A stretch of 64,000 nucleotides of DNA, taken from the NCBI RefSeq assembly GCF_001556105.1, contig NZ_LSIF01000083.1:1-64000 (forward strand). The letters run 5' to 3'. The translations under genes were made by a program, and so were the position numbers. This DNA is from Pseudoxanthomonas mexicana (lineage in GTDB: Bacteria > Pseudomonadota > Gammaproteobacteria > Xanthomonadales > Xanthomonadaceae). Under the pieces are notes generated by a model, which was not told where the DNA came from, did not search any database, and saw only the letters and a program-made list of their open reading frames with translations. This document shows positions 25,395 to 32,716 of this stretch, in pieces (the stretch's first letter is position 1; every line of letters starts with the position of its first letter).

Positions 25395-25468
25395 CGGCGT
25401 GCTCCCGCGGCGACGGCGGAACCGTCAGCCTCGCGCGGCGGGCGGGCGGGAAGGCGTAGGAAGTTCAT
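25391..25468 (-). CDS. Possible 25-codon leader ORF overlapping the chpA start
   Basis: An ATG at 25466-25468 opens a 25-codon frame between pilJ and chpA. It ends in a TGA that overlaps the chpA ATG (ATGA). The peptide would be Arg/Pro/Ala-rich (MNFLRLPARPPREADGSAVA...). A weak purine stretch (GAGGACGGGAC) lies upstream. It may serve only to couple chpA translation to pilJ, or be chance in GC-rich DNA. There is no homology evidence. Confidence 0.25.
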   Translation of the reverse strand: MNFLRLPARPPREADGSAVAAGARR

Positions 25469-25484
25469 GCAGTGCGTCCCGTCC

Positions 25485-27521
25485 TCAGCCCGGCAGCTTG
25501 AAGTCGGCGACCGAACGGCGCAGGTCCGCGGCCAACTGCGCCAGGTGACCGATGGACTCCGCCGTTTGCCCCGCACCCAGCGAGGTCTGCGAGGTAATCT
25601 GGCGGATCACGCCCATCGTCTGGGTGATGTCCAGCGCCGCCACGGACTGCTGCTGCGCGGCACCGGAGATGCCCTTGATGAGGTTGTTCAGGTCGTTCGA
25701 CACGCGCTCGATCTCGCCCAGCGCGGTGCCCGCGTCCTCGGCCAGTCGCGCACCGGATACCACTTCGGCAGTGGTCTGCTCCATCGAGCTGACCGCTTCG
25801 TTGGTATCGGCCTGGATCGTCTGCACCAGCGATTCGATGCGGCGCGTCGCGCCCGAGGTGCGTTCGGCGAGGCGCTGCACTTCGTCGGCCACGACCGCGA
25901 AACCGCGGCCGGCTTCACCGGCCGAGGCCGCCTGCACGGCCGCGTTGAGCGCCAGGATGTTGGTCTGCTCGGAAATGTCGTTGATCAGTTCCACGACCGA
26001 GCCGATTTCCTGCGACGACTCGCCCAGGCGCTTGATGCGCTTGGAGGTTTCCTGGATCTGGTCGCGGATCTGGTCCATGCCGCGGATCGTCTCGCGCACC
26101 ACGCCGGCACCCTCGGTGGCGATCTGCACCGAGCGCTGCGCCACTTCGGCTGACTCGGTGGAGTTCTTCGACACCTGGTCGATGCTGGTCGCGATCTCGC
26201 TGATGCGGTCGGAAGCGGTGGTGATCTGGTCGGCCTGGTGGCCGGCGGCTTCCGCCAGCTGCAGCGCGGTGGCCTGCGTTTCCTGGGTCGATGCCGCGAC
26301 CTGCACCGAGGTGTCGTTGATCGTGGTCACCAGGTTGCGCAGTTCGTCCACGGCGTAGTTGATGGCGTCCGCGATGGCGCCGGTCATGTCCTCGGTCACC
26401 GAGGCCTTCACCGTCAGGTCGCCCTCGCCCAGCGAGCTGATTTCGTCCAGCAACCGCATGATGGCCTGCTGGTTGCGGCTGTTGTATTCCACCTGCGTCT
26501 GGTAGCGCATTTCCTGCTCGCGCTGGCGGGTGCGGTACAGCGAATACAGCAGGCCGATGATGGAGATCAGCGCCGCGGCACCCGAGGCGATGCCCAGCCA
26601 GAAATTCGGGAACAGGCGCGTGTCGCGCACCGAACCGAACGCCGAGAACGCCTGGAACAGGTTGGTGCTGTCCTGGAGCATCTGGCCGGAGCCGTTGGTC
26701 AATGCGGCGGCGGCCGACTGCGCGGCGAACAGGTTGCGCGAGCTGGCCAGGATCGCGTCCAGGTCCTTCTTCATCGCCGTCCACAGGGTCTGCGAATTCT
26801 GCAGTGCGGCCAGCGCGGCGGCATTGCGGACCGGGGCGATGCCCAGGTCGGCATTGCCTTCGCGCAGGCCGTCCAGCACCTGGCCGAACAGCACTGAGTC
26901 GCGGCCGAGTGCATCGCCGGCGGTAGCCGCACCGGCGCCACCGGCGCGGATTTCGGTCACGCGGCGGGCCATGGTGCCGGCCAGCACCACCTGCTGCAGC
27001 GCGCTGTAGATCTGCGACGACGGCGCACCGCCGGCGGACATGGCACGCACCACTTCGTTGAGCTGCGCCTGCAGGCTGGGCACCTGGGTGGCGAAACGGT
27101 CGGCGTTACCGGCGAGCGCCAGCACGGCGGCTTCGGACGAGACGATCTGGTCGGCACTCTTGCCCAGCGGCGCCCACGTGGCGCTCAGCTTGCCCAGCGG
27201 ACCCCGAATGGGGTCTTCGTTGCCGAAGTCGTTCTGCAGCTCGTCAATGGTGGAATCCACCGATTGCTTGGTCTCCTTGAACGACTTGAACGCCTCGGCG
27301 TTGCCGGCCACGGCCTCTCGGCCCTGGTTGGCCAGCTGCTGCGACAGCACGCGCATGTCGGATGCACCGGTACCCGCACCGGACAGGCGAGTGCCCTGGT
27401 AGGTCGCGACGCCGGTATTGGCGCCGAACACCAGCACCGACAGCGCCAGCAGCAGCAACCAGAAGTTGTTGCCGAAACTGCCGACCTTGCCGGCGCTAGG
27501 AGAATCCGTCGCAGTGCTCAT
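25485..27521 (-). CDS. pilJ: Methyl-accepting chemotaxis protein PilJ
   Basis: The 678-residue receptor has a first membrane helix at about residues 19-42, a large periplasmic region with PilJ-type helical repeats, a second helix near 305-330, a HAMP region and a cytoplasmic signalling hairpin. The hairpin tip is LALNAAVQAASAGEAGRGFAVVADEV, close to other PilJ proteins. There is no C-terminal pentapeptide for CheR/CheB tethering. In relatives it senses pilin/PilA contact or host surfaces and controls ChpA. It sits between pilI and chpA on the same strand. Confidence 0.95.
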   Translation of the reverse strand: MSTATDSPSAGKVGSFGNNFWLLLLALSVLVFGANTGVATYQGTRLSGAGTGASDMRVLSQQLANQGREAVAGNAEAFKSFKETKQSVDSTIDELQNDFGNEDPIRGPLGKLSATWAPLGKSADQIVSSEAAVLALAGNADRFATQVPSLQAQLNEVVRAMSAGGAPSSQIYSALQQVVLAGTMARRVTEIRAGGAGAATAGDALGRDSVLFGQVLDGLREGNADLGIAPVRNAAALAALQNSQTLWTAMKKDLDAILASSRNLFAAQSAAAALTNGSGQMLQDSTNLFQAFSAFGSVRDTRLFPNFWLGIASGAAALISIIGLLYSLYRTRQREQEMRYQTQVEYNSRNQQAIMRLLDEISSLGEGDLTVKASVTEDMTGAIADAINYAVDELRNLVTTINDTSVQVAASTQETQATALQLAEAAGHQADQITTASDRISEIATSIDQVSKNSTESAEVAQRSVQIATEGAGVVRETIRGMDQIRDQIQETSKRIKRLGESSQEIGSVVELINDISEQTNILALNAAVQAASAGEAGRGFAVVADEVQRLAERTSGATRRIESLVQTIQADTNEAVSSMEQTTAEVVSGARLAEDAGTALGEIERVSNDLNNLIKGISGAAQQQSVAALDITQTMGVIRQITSQTSLGAGQTAESIGHLAQLAADLRRSVADFKLPG

Positions 27522-27555
27522 CGTTCAACCCCTGGATTGTTCTTGTTGTTCGCGC

Positions 27556-28089
27556 TCAGAGCGCGGTCTGGCGGAATTCGGGCGTGCGCGCCAGCAACCC
27601 CAGCGCAAAGACGCCCCACCGCTGATCGTCGCTGGCGAAGGCGCGATCGATGAAATGCCCGTAGCGGCCGTCCGCCAGATCCCCCGGCTCGACCTGCTGC
27701 GATTCGTGGAAGCTGCGCTGCCCGTACAACTCGTCGATGGTCAGCGCGACGTCGCCGCCGGCCTGGCGCATGACCAGCACGCGCTGGCCCTCGTGCAGCA
27801 CGGTGCGCTCGCCTTCGAGGAACTGCTTCAGGTCGACGACCGGAAACAGGTTGCCACGGAGGTTGCCGATTCCCAGCAACCACGGGTGCGCGCCGGGCAC
27901 CGGCGTGACCGGCGGCATCTGCACGATCTCCACCACTTCCCCGAAGTTGGAAATCAGCCGGCGCTTGCCCACCCGGTAGCCGACGCCGCGGTACTGGTCC
28001 TGCGCGATCTCGCGCGCCGGCTGCACCACGGCGTGCGCCAGGCTGCGGCGCTCGTATTCGGCCAGCGTATCGAACGGTGTGCGGATCAT
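27556..28089 (-). CDS. pilI: CheW-like coupling protein PilI
   Basis: The 177-residue protein is a CheW domain with a 35-residue N-terminal lead. Diagnostic segments are GVGYRVGKRRLISNFGEVVEIVQMP, PWLLGIGNLRGNLFPVVDLKQFL and RVLVMRQAGG. It couples PilJ to ChpA. The ATG at 28087-28089 gives the common MIRTPFDTLAEYERRS start of xanthomonad PilI; an in-frame ATG 18 bases upstream lacks support. It is 50 bases after pilG and 34 bases before pilJ. Confidence 0.93.
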   Translation of the reverse strand: MIRTPFDTLAEYERRSLAHAVVQPAREIAQDQYRGVGYRVGKRRLISNFGEVVEIVQMPPVTPVPGAHPWLLGIGNLRGNLFPVVDLKQFLEGERTVLHEGQRVLVMRQAGGDVALTIDELYGQRSFHESQQVEPGDLADGRYGHFIDRAFASDDQRWGVFALGLLARTPEFRQTAL

Positions 28090-28139
28090 CGCCCGCCCCC
28101 TGTGCACTCAGTGCGAATGGTCGCCACGGCGCCAGCCCC

Positions 28140-28541
28140 TCAGGTGCTGACGTGGGCGCGGATGGCGTCGAGGAGTTCCTCGCGCGTGAACGGCTTGGTC
28201 AGGTACTGCTCCGAGCCGACGATGCGCCCGCGCGCCTTGTCGAACAGGCTGTCCTTGGACGACAGCATGATGACCGGCGTGGACTTGAACACCTGGTTGT
28301 TCTTGATGAGCGCGCAGGTCTGATAACCATCCAGCCGCGGCATCATGATGTCCACGAAGATGATCTGCGGCTGCTGGTCGGCGATCTTGGCCAAGGCCTC
28401 GAACCCGTCGGTCGCGGTCACGACCTCGCAACCCTCGCGTTTCAGCAGGGTTTCTGCGGTGCGGCGGATGGTTTTCGAGTCATCGATCACCATGACCCGT
28501 AGGCCGTGGAGTCCACCGGCCTGGCCTTCGTTCTGCGTCAT
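28140..28541 (-). CDS. pilG: CheY-like response regulator PilG
   Basis: The 133-residue protein is a stand-alone receiver. It has the acidic pair in VIDDS, phospho-acceptor Asp64 in IFVDIMMPRLDGYQ, and the Lys of YLTKPF. There is no output domain. The first gene of the cluster and divergent from gshB, its place matches pilG of P. aeruginosa, the receiver that promotes pilus extension. A second receiver gene, pilH, which normally follows pilG, is absent: pilI starts only 50 bases on. Confidence 0.92.
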   Translation of the reverse strand: MTQNEGQAGGLHGLRVMVIDDSKTIRRTAETLLKREGCEVVTATDGFEALAKIADQQPQIIFVDIMMPRLDGYQTCALIKNNQVFKSTPVIMLSSKDSLFDKARGRIVGSEQYLTKPFTREELLDAIRAHVST

Positions 28542-28600
28542 TACCTGATTTCCCCATGCGCGCGTGGCTTCATTGACGAACCGGCCACGCTGCGTTGCTG

Positions 28601-28632
28601 CCTATATCCCCCATCCCGGCGCGCACTGTCAA
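28601..28632 (-). promoter_or_regulatory. Possible pilG promoter
   Basis: In the 242-base gap between divergent pilG and gshB, the minus strand holds a perfect -35 hexamer TTGACA at 28627-28632. TATAGG follows at 28601-28606, but the spacing of 20 is too long for a strong promoter. GATATA, with an 18-base spacer, is an alternative -10. The rest of the gap shows no other clear signal for either gene. Confidence 0.3.
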
Positions 28633-28783
28633 GCCGCGCCTTTCCGGTGCGCGTCGCTGAACGGCATCATGCGATCCACGTCTCAATTTTTTGCCGCCTG
28701 ACGAACGCGGTGTTCCGCCCGCGTCGAGGCCGGCGGCCGTGCCCGCCCTGATACCATGCGGCGTCTCCCGCAGAACCGCCCAC

Positions 28784-29731
28784 ATGCCGCTGGACGTCAT
28801 CGTCGTCATGGACCCGATCGGGTCCATCAAGATCGCCAAGGACACCACCTTCGCCATGCTGCTGGAAGCCCAGCGGCGCGGCCACCGTCTCCACTACGTC
28901 ATCCCCGGCCGGCTGTCGCTGCGCGAGGGCGTGGCCCAGGCCCAGGTCGCGGCCTTGACGGTGAAGGACGACAAGGCCGGCTGGTCCACCCTCGGCGACA
29001 CGCGCACGCTGACCTTCGGCCCCGGCCAGGTCGTGCTGATGCGCAAGGATCCGCCGGTCGACGACCAGTACCTCTACGACACGCACGTGCTGGGCGTCGC
29101 GCAGCAGGCCGGCGCGCTGATCGTCAACGATCCCCAGGGCCTGCGCGATTTCAACGAGAAGCTGGCGGCGCTGCTTTTCCCGCAGTGCTGCCCGCCCACC
29201 CTGGTGAGCCGCGACCCGGCCGCGCTCAAGGCCTTCGTGACCGAGCACGGCGAGGCGGTGCTGAAGCCGCTGGACGGCATGGGCGGCCGCTCGATCTTTC
29301 GCGTGAAGGCCGGCGACCCCAACACCAACGTCATCCTGGAAACGCTGATCGGCGGCGGCAACCTCACCCTGGCGCAGCGCTTCATCCCCGGCATCAAGGA
29401 CGGCGACAAGCGCGTGCTGCTGGTCGACGGCGAGCCGGTGGACTACGCGCTGGCGCGCATCCCGCAGGGCGACGAGTTCCGCGGCAACCTGGCCGCCGGC
29501 GGCCGCGGCGAGGGCCGTCCGCTGAGCGAACGCGACCGCTGGATCGCCGCGCAGGTCGGCCCGGAGATGAAGCGCCGCGGCATGCTGTTCGTCGGCCTGG
29601 ACGTGATCGGCGACTACCTGACCGAGGTCAACGTCACCAGCCCCACCTGCGTGCGCGAGCTGGACGGCCAGTACGGCCTGAACATCGCCGGCCAGCTGTT
29701 CGACGCCATCGAGAAGAAGCTGGCCGCCTGA
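28784..29731 (+). CDS. gshB: Glutathione synthetase
   Basis: This 315-residue ATP-grasp ligase joins gamma-glutamylcysteine and glycine. Visible are the N-terminal VVMDPIGSIKIAKDTTFAMLLEA, LMRKDPPVDDQYLYDTHVL, VLKPLDGMGGRSIFRV in the ATP-grasp domain, and the metal-binding LTEVNVTSPTCVREL. The ATG at 28784 gives the standard MPLDVIVVMDP start. It precedes a tonB gene by one base and diverges from pilG, the same arrangement as in Pseudomonas aeruginosa. Confidence 0.97.
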   Translation: MPLDVIVVMDPIGSIKIAKDTTFAMLLEAQRRGHRLHYVIPGRLSLREGVAQAQVAALTVKDDKAGWSTLGDTRTLTFGPGQVVLMRKDPPVDDQYLYDTHVLGVAQQAGALIVNDPQGLRDFNEKLAALLFPQCCPPTLVSRDPAALKAFVTEHGEAVLKPLDGMGGRSIFRVKAGDPNTNVILETLIGGGNLTLAQRFIPGIKDGDKRVLLVDGEPVDYALARIPQGDEFRGNLAAGGRGEGRPLSERDRWIAAQVGPEMKRRGMLFVGLDVIGDYLTEVNVTSPTCVRELDGQYGLNIAGQLFDAIEKKLAA

Positions 29732-29732
29732 G

Positions 29733-30608
29733 ATGTCGGCCGTCCCCGTTCCACCGCCGAAGATCGGCGCGAACGAACGCCTCGGCGCCACCCTGGCGCT
29801 GTCGCTGATCGTGCACGGCCTGCTGGTGCTCGGCGTGGGCTTCGCCCTGGACGACGCCGCGCCGGTGATGCCGACGCTGGACGTGATCCTCAGCCAGACC
29901 AGTACGCCGCTGACACCGAAGGAAGCCGACTTCCTCGCCGCGGCCAACCAGGAAGGCGGTGGCGAGAGCGACCAGGCCAAGCGCCCGCGCGACAGCCAGG
30001 CCGGCTGGATCCCCCAGCCCGACACCGGCCTGGCGCCGCAGCCGCTGCGCGCGCAGACCACCGCGCCGGTGCCGCCGCCGGAAAGCCGCGTGGTGACCAC
30101 GCGCGACAGCGAGACGCGCGCGCCTGCCGCCGAAGCACGCCCGCAGCCGGACCAGCCCGATCTGCCGCAGGGCGAACAGAAGGTGCAGCGCGACGCCGAG
30201 ATGGCGCGGCTGGCGGCGGAGTACCACCTGCGCTCGGAGCTGTACGCCAAGCGGCCGAAGCGCAAGTTCGTCTCGGCCAGCACCAAGGAGTACGTGTACG
30301 CGAACTACCTGCGCGCCTGGGTGGATCGCGCCGAGCGCGTCGGCAACCTCAACTACCCCGACGAAGCGCGCCGCCGGCGCCTGGCCGGTACGCTGGTGAT
30401 CAGCGTGGCGGTGCGCCGCGACGGCAGCATCGAACAGACCCGCATCATCCAGTCCAGCGGTATCCCGCTGCTGGATTCCACCGCGCAGCGCATCGTGCAG
30501 CTGTCTTCGCCGTTCCCGCCGCTGCCGGAAACGGCCGAGAACGTCGACATCCTGCACGTCACCCGCACCTGGCGCTTCCTGCCGGGCGGCGAAGTGCGCG
30601 ACGAGTAG
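29733..30608 (+). CDS. TonB-family protein (TonB3-like)
   Basis: The 291-residue protein has one N-terminal transmembrane helix (ATLALSLIVHGLLVLGVGFAL). A Pro/Gln/Ala-rich periplasmic linker follows, then a TonB C-terminal domain (LNYPDEARRRRLAGTLVISVAVRRDGSIEQTRI, then SSGIPLLDSTAQRIV). TonB proteins transmit proton-motive energy to the outer membrane. P. aeruginosa tonB3 lies in the same place between gshB and neighbouring genes and is needed for twitching motility, so a pilus-related job is more likely than siderophore uptake. It ends 4 bases from the convergent S9 peptidase. Confidence 0.88.
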   Translation: MSAVPVPPPKIGANERLGATLALSLIVHGLLVLGVGFALDDAAPVMPTLDVILSQTSTPLTPKEADFLAAANQEGGGESDQAKRPRDSQAGWIPQPDTGLAPQPLRAQTTAPVPPPESRVVTTRDSETRAPAAEARPQPDQPDLPQGEQKVQRDAEMARLAAEYHLRSELYAKRPKRKFVSASTKEYVYANYLRAWVDRAERVGNLNYPDEARRRRLAGTLVISVAVRRDGSIEQTRIIQSSGIPLLDSTAQRIVQLSSPFPPLPETAENVDILHVTRTWRFLPGGEVRDE

Positions 30609-30612
30609 CCGA

Positions 30613-32682
30613 TCAGGGCACCAGCGTGCCCGGCAACCGCAGGTTCCTGCGCAGGTAGCCGCGCAGTTCGGCATCCGGCGCCGCTGGCGCTGCACCGCCG
30701 AGTTCCCGGTGGAGCATCGTTTCGATCAGGTACGTGCGCGCTTCGCGGGCGAGCGGCGTACCGCCGTCGTGCCCCGCCTGCTCGTCCACCAGCAGCGCGA
30801 CGTCCTTGCCGGCCAGCTTGAGACGGGCCGCGTACTCGATGACGCCAGCCACACCGACGCGCCGGTCTTCCCCGCCCGCGACCAGCAACACCGGTCGGCG
30901 CAGACGGGCCACGTTGGCCAAGGGCGACTGCGCGTGCAGCCGGTCCATCATCGCCTTGTCGGTGACGTCGATGCCCTGCCCTCGCAACCAGGTTTCCATC
31001 GGCACCACGGCACTCACTTCCAGCGCCTCCGGGTTGCGGAGTAGCCAGCGCAGCACCCAGCCGAAATCCGGCGGCGGCACCGTCGCCACCGCGACCTTGA
31101 ACAGGTCGGGTTCGAAGGTCGCGCCGAGCAGGGCCGAGTAGCCACCGAAGGAAGCCCCGACGATACCGACGCGATCGGGATCGCCGATGCCCTGCGCGAG
31201 CAGCCAGCGCGTGCCGTCCACCACGTCGCGCTGCACACGCCCGTTGCCGAAATCCGCGTCCGCCGCACGCATGTAGTCGCGACCATGCCCGGTCGAGCCG
31301 CGGAAGTTGGGCTCGAACACGGCATAGCCGCGATTGGCAAGCAGTTGGCTCAGCGACCGGTATTCGGGCTTCCAGTGGTTCCACGGTCCGCCATGGGGCA
31401 CCACGACCAGCGGCGCACGCTTCGCATCGAGGCCGGGGGGCAGCCACAGGAAGCCATGCAGGCGACGGCCGTCGGAGGCGGTCCACGTCAACGGCATCGG
31501 TCGTGCCAGCGACGCCTCGGGCACGGCGACCGCCGGGTCGCCCGTGCGGCGGTCGAGCGGCTGCTCGTCCAGAAGCGGCGACAGCCTGCGCGTCGACGGG
31601 TCGTACAGCCGCCAGCGGCGCAGCGGCGCCTGCGGCGAGCGGATCTCCACCAGCCAGTGCGCGCCCTCGCCGACCCCCGGCTGCAGGTCGAGGTCGCGAC
31701 CGGGCAGCATCGACTGCACCACGGCCAGATGCGCGGCATCGCCCGGCGCCAGCGCATGCAGGTGCGCGGCGGTGCTGCGGTACGCCACGAAGCGCGGCCG
31801 GCGGTCGACAGGGTCCTCGATGAGGCGATCGATGTCCGCGATGCGCCGGGGATCCGAATGCACCTCGTCGAGACGGCCGTCGAGCCCCAACCGGACCAGA
31901 CGCGACCGGTCGCCGTGCACATCCGTGCGCAGCCATGGCGTACCGTCGGCGGCCATGCCACGCAACGCGCAGCGCCGGCTCGGATCGCACCGCAGGACCG
32001 GCCGTGGCTTGCCATCCACCACACGCAGGATCACGAGCCCGCCGTTTTCCATGCGCTGCAGCCACGCCAGCCGGCCTCGCACGTCGAGGATCGCATCGAC
32101 GATGCGCTGCGGGTCTTGCCACACCACCGTGCGTTGTCCGCGCATGTCCACGCGCAACAGGCGCCAGGCGGTCGGTGCCGCTGCCGGCCCCTCCCGCTCG
32201 ACCAGCAACACGGCGGCGGGTCGGGAAACATCGGTGTCGAGCATCGCGAGCGCGGTGGCGCCCTCGAACATCGCGATGCGTCCGGTCCCGCCCTGCCCCG
32301 CCACAGCCACCGCCTGCAGGTCGCGCGAAGAACGCAGCAGCAGCCAGCGACCATCGCGACTCCAGTCGAGCGACTGCGCCGGGGTATCCGCCAGCAGGCG
32401 CCGGGGCGCGGCGTCGGCGATCGCGCGCAACCACAGTTCGCGCTGCTCGCCACGTTCGCGCAACCAGGCCACGCGACGCCCATCCGGCGACAGCCGGATG
32501 TCGGTGATCGAACCCCGCTGCAGCAGGACGCCGCGCGACAGCGGTGGCGCGACGGCGCGCGCGCGCTCGGCATCGACGTAGGCCTGGAGGGTCGCGTCGT
32601 TGCCCGCAAGGACGGGCGACGCGACCAGCACGCACAGCGTCGCGAACAGACGCCGCCCGGCGACCGGCAGTGACAACTTCAT
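30613..32682 (-). CDS. S9 family prolyl oligopeptidase-type serine peptidase, exported
   Basis: From the ATG at 32680-32682, with GAGGAGAA upstream, the product has 689 residues. A signal peptide (RRLFATLCVLVASPVLA) is followed by a seven-bladed propeller-like region with repeated DGRxxAW/DGRWLLLR strands. The C-terminal alpha/beta hydrolase has nucleophile Ser in GASFGGYSAL, Asp in AGGEDRRVG and His in QAGHDGGTP. It is probably a periplasmic dipeptidyl or acylaminoacyl peptidase. It is the last gene of the GntR-ABC operon, an uncommon combination suggesting peptide handling in the envelope. Confidence 0.9.
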   Translation of the reverse strand: MKLSLPVAGRRLFATLCVLVASPVLAGNDATLQAYVDAERARAVAPPLSRGVLLQRGSITDIRLSPDGRRVAWLRERGEQRELWLRAIADAAPRRLLADTPAQSLDWSRDGRWLLLRSSRDLQAVAVAGQGGTGRIAMFEGATALAMLDTDVSRPAAVLLVEREGPAAAPTAWRLLRVDMRGQRTVVWQDPQRIVDAILDVRGRLAWLQRMENGGLVILRVVDGKPRPVLRCDPSRRCALRGMAADGTPWLRTDVHGDRSRLVRLGLDGRLDEVHSDPRRIADIDRLIEDPVDRRPRFVAYRSTAAHLHALAPGDAAHLAVVQSMLPGRDLDLQPGVGEGAHWLVEIRSPQAPLRRWRLYDPSTRRLSPLLDEQPLDRRTGDPAVAVPEASLARPMPLTWTASDGRRLHGFLWLPPGLDAKRAPLVVVPHGGPWNHWKPEYRSLSQLLANRGYAVFEPNFRGSTGHGRDYMRAADADFGNGRVQRDVVDGTRWLLAQGIGDPDRVGIVGASFGGYSALLGATFEPDLFKVAVATVPPPDFGWVLRWLLRNPEALEVSAVVPMETWLRGQGIDVTDKAMMDRLHAQSPLANVARLRRPVLLVAGGEDRRVGVAGVIEYAARLKLAGKDVALLVDEQAGHDGGTPLAREARTYLIETMLHRELGGAAPAAPDAELRGYLRRNLRLPGTLVP

Positions 32683-32716
32683 GGTGTTCTCCTCGAAAGC
32701 GGACGATGCGGAACCG

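Noticed and set aside
18879..26153. A 2424-codon open frame on the plus strand opposite chpA and its neighbours
   Set aside because: It runs antisense through chpB, chpA and pilJ, all of which have clear domains. Long antisense frames are expected opposite GC-rich genes, and the predicted product is rich in Arg, Val, His and Gln without any motif.
30353..32635. A 760-codon frame on the minus strand overlapping the S9 peptidase
   Set aside because: It is an alternative frame of the peptidase gene, is Arg/Ala/Gly-rich and lacks any motif, whereas the peptidase frame has its signal peptide and catalytic triad.
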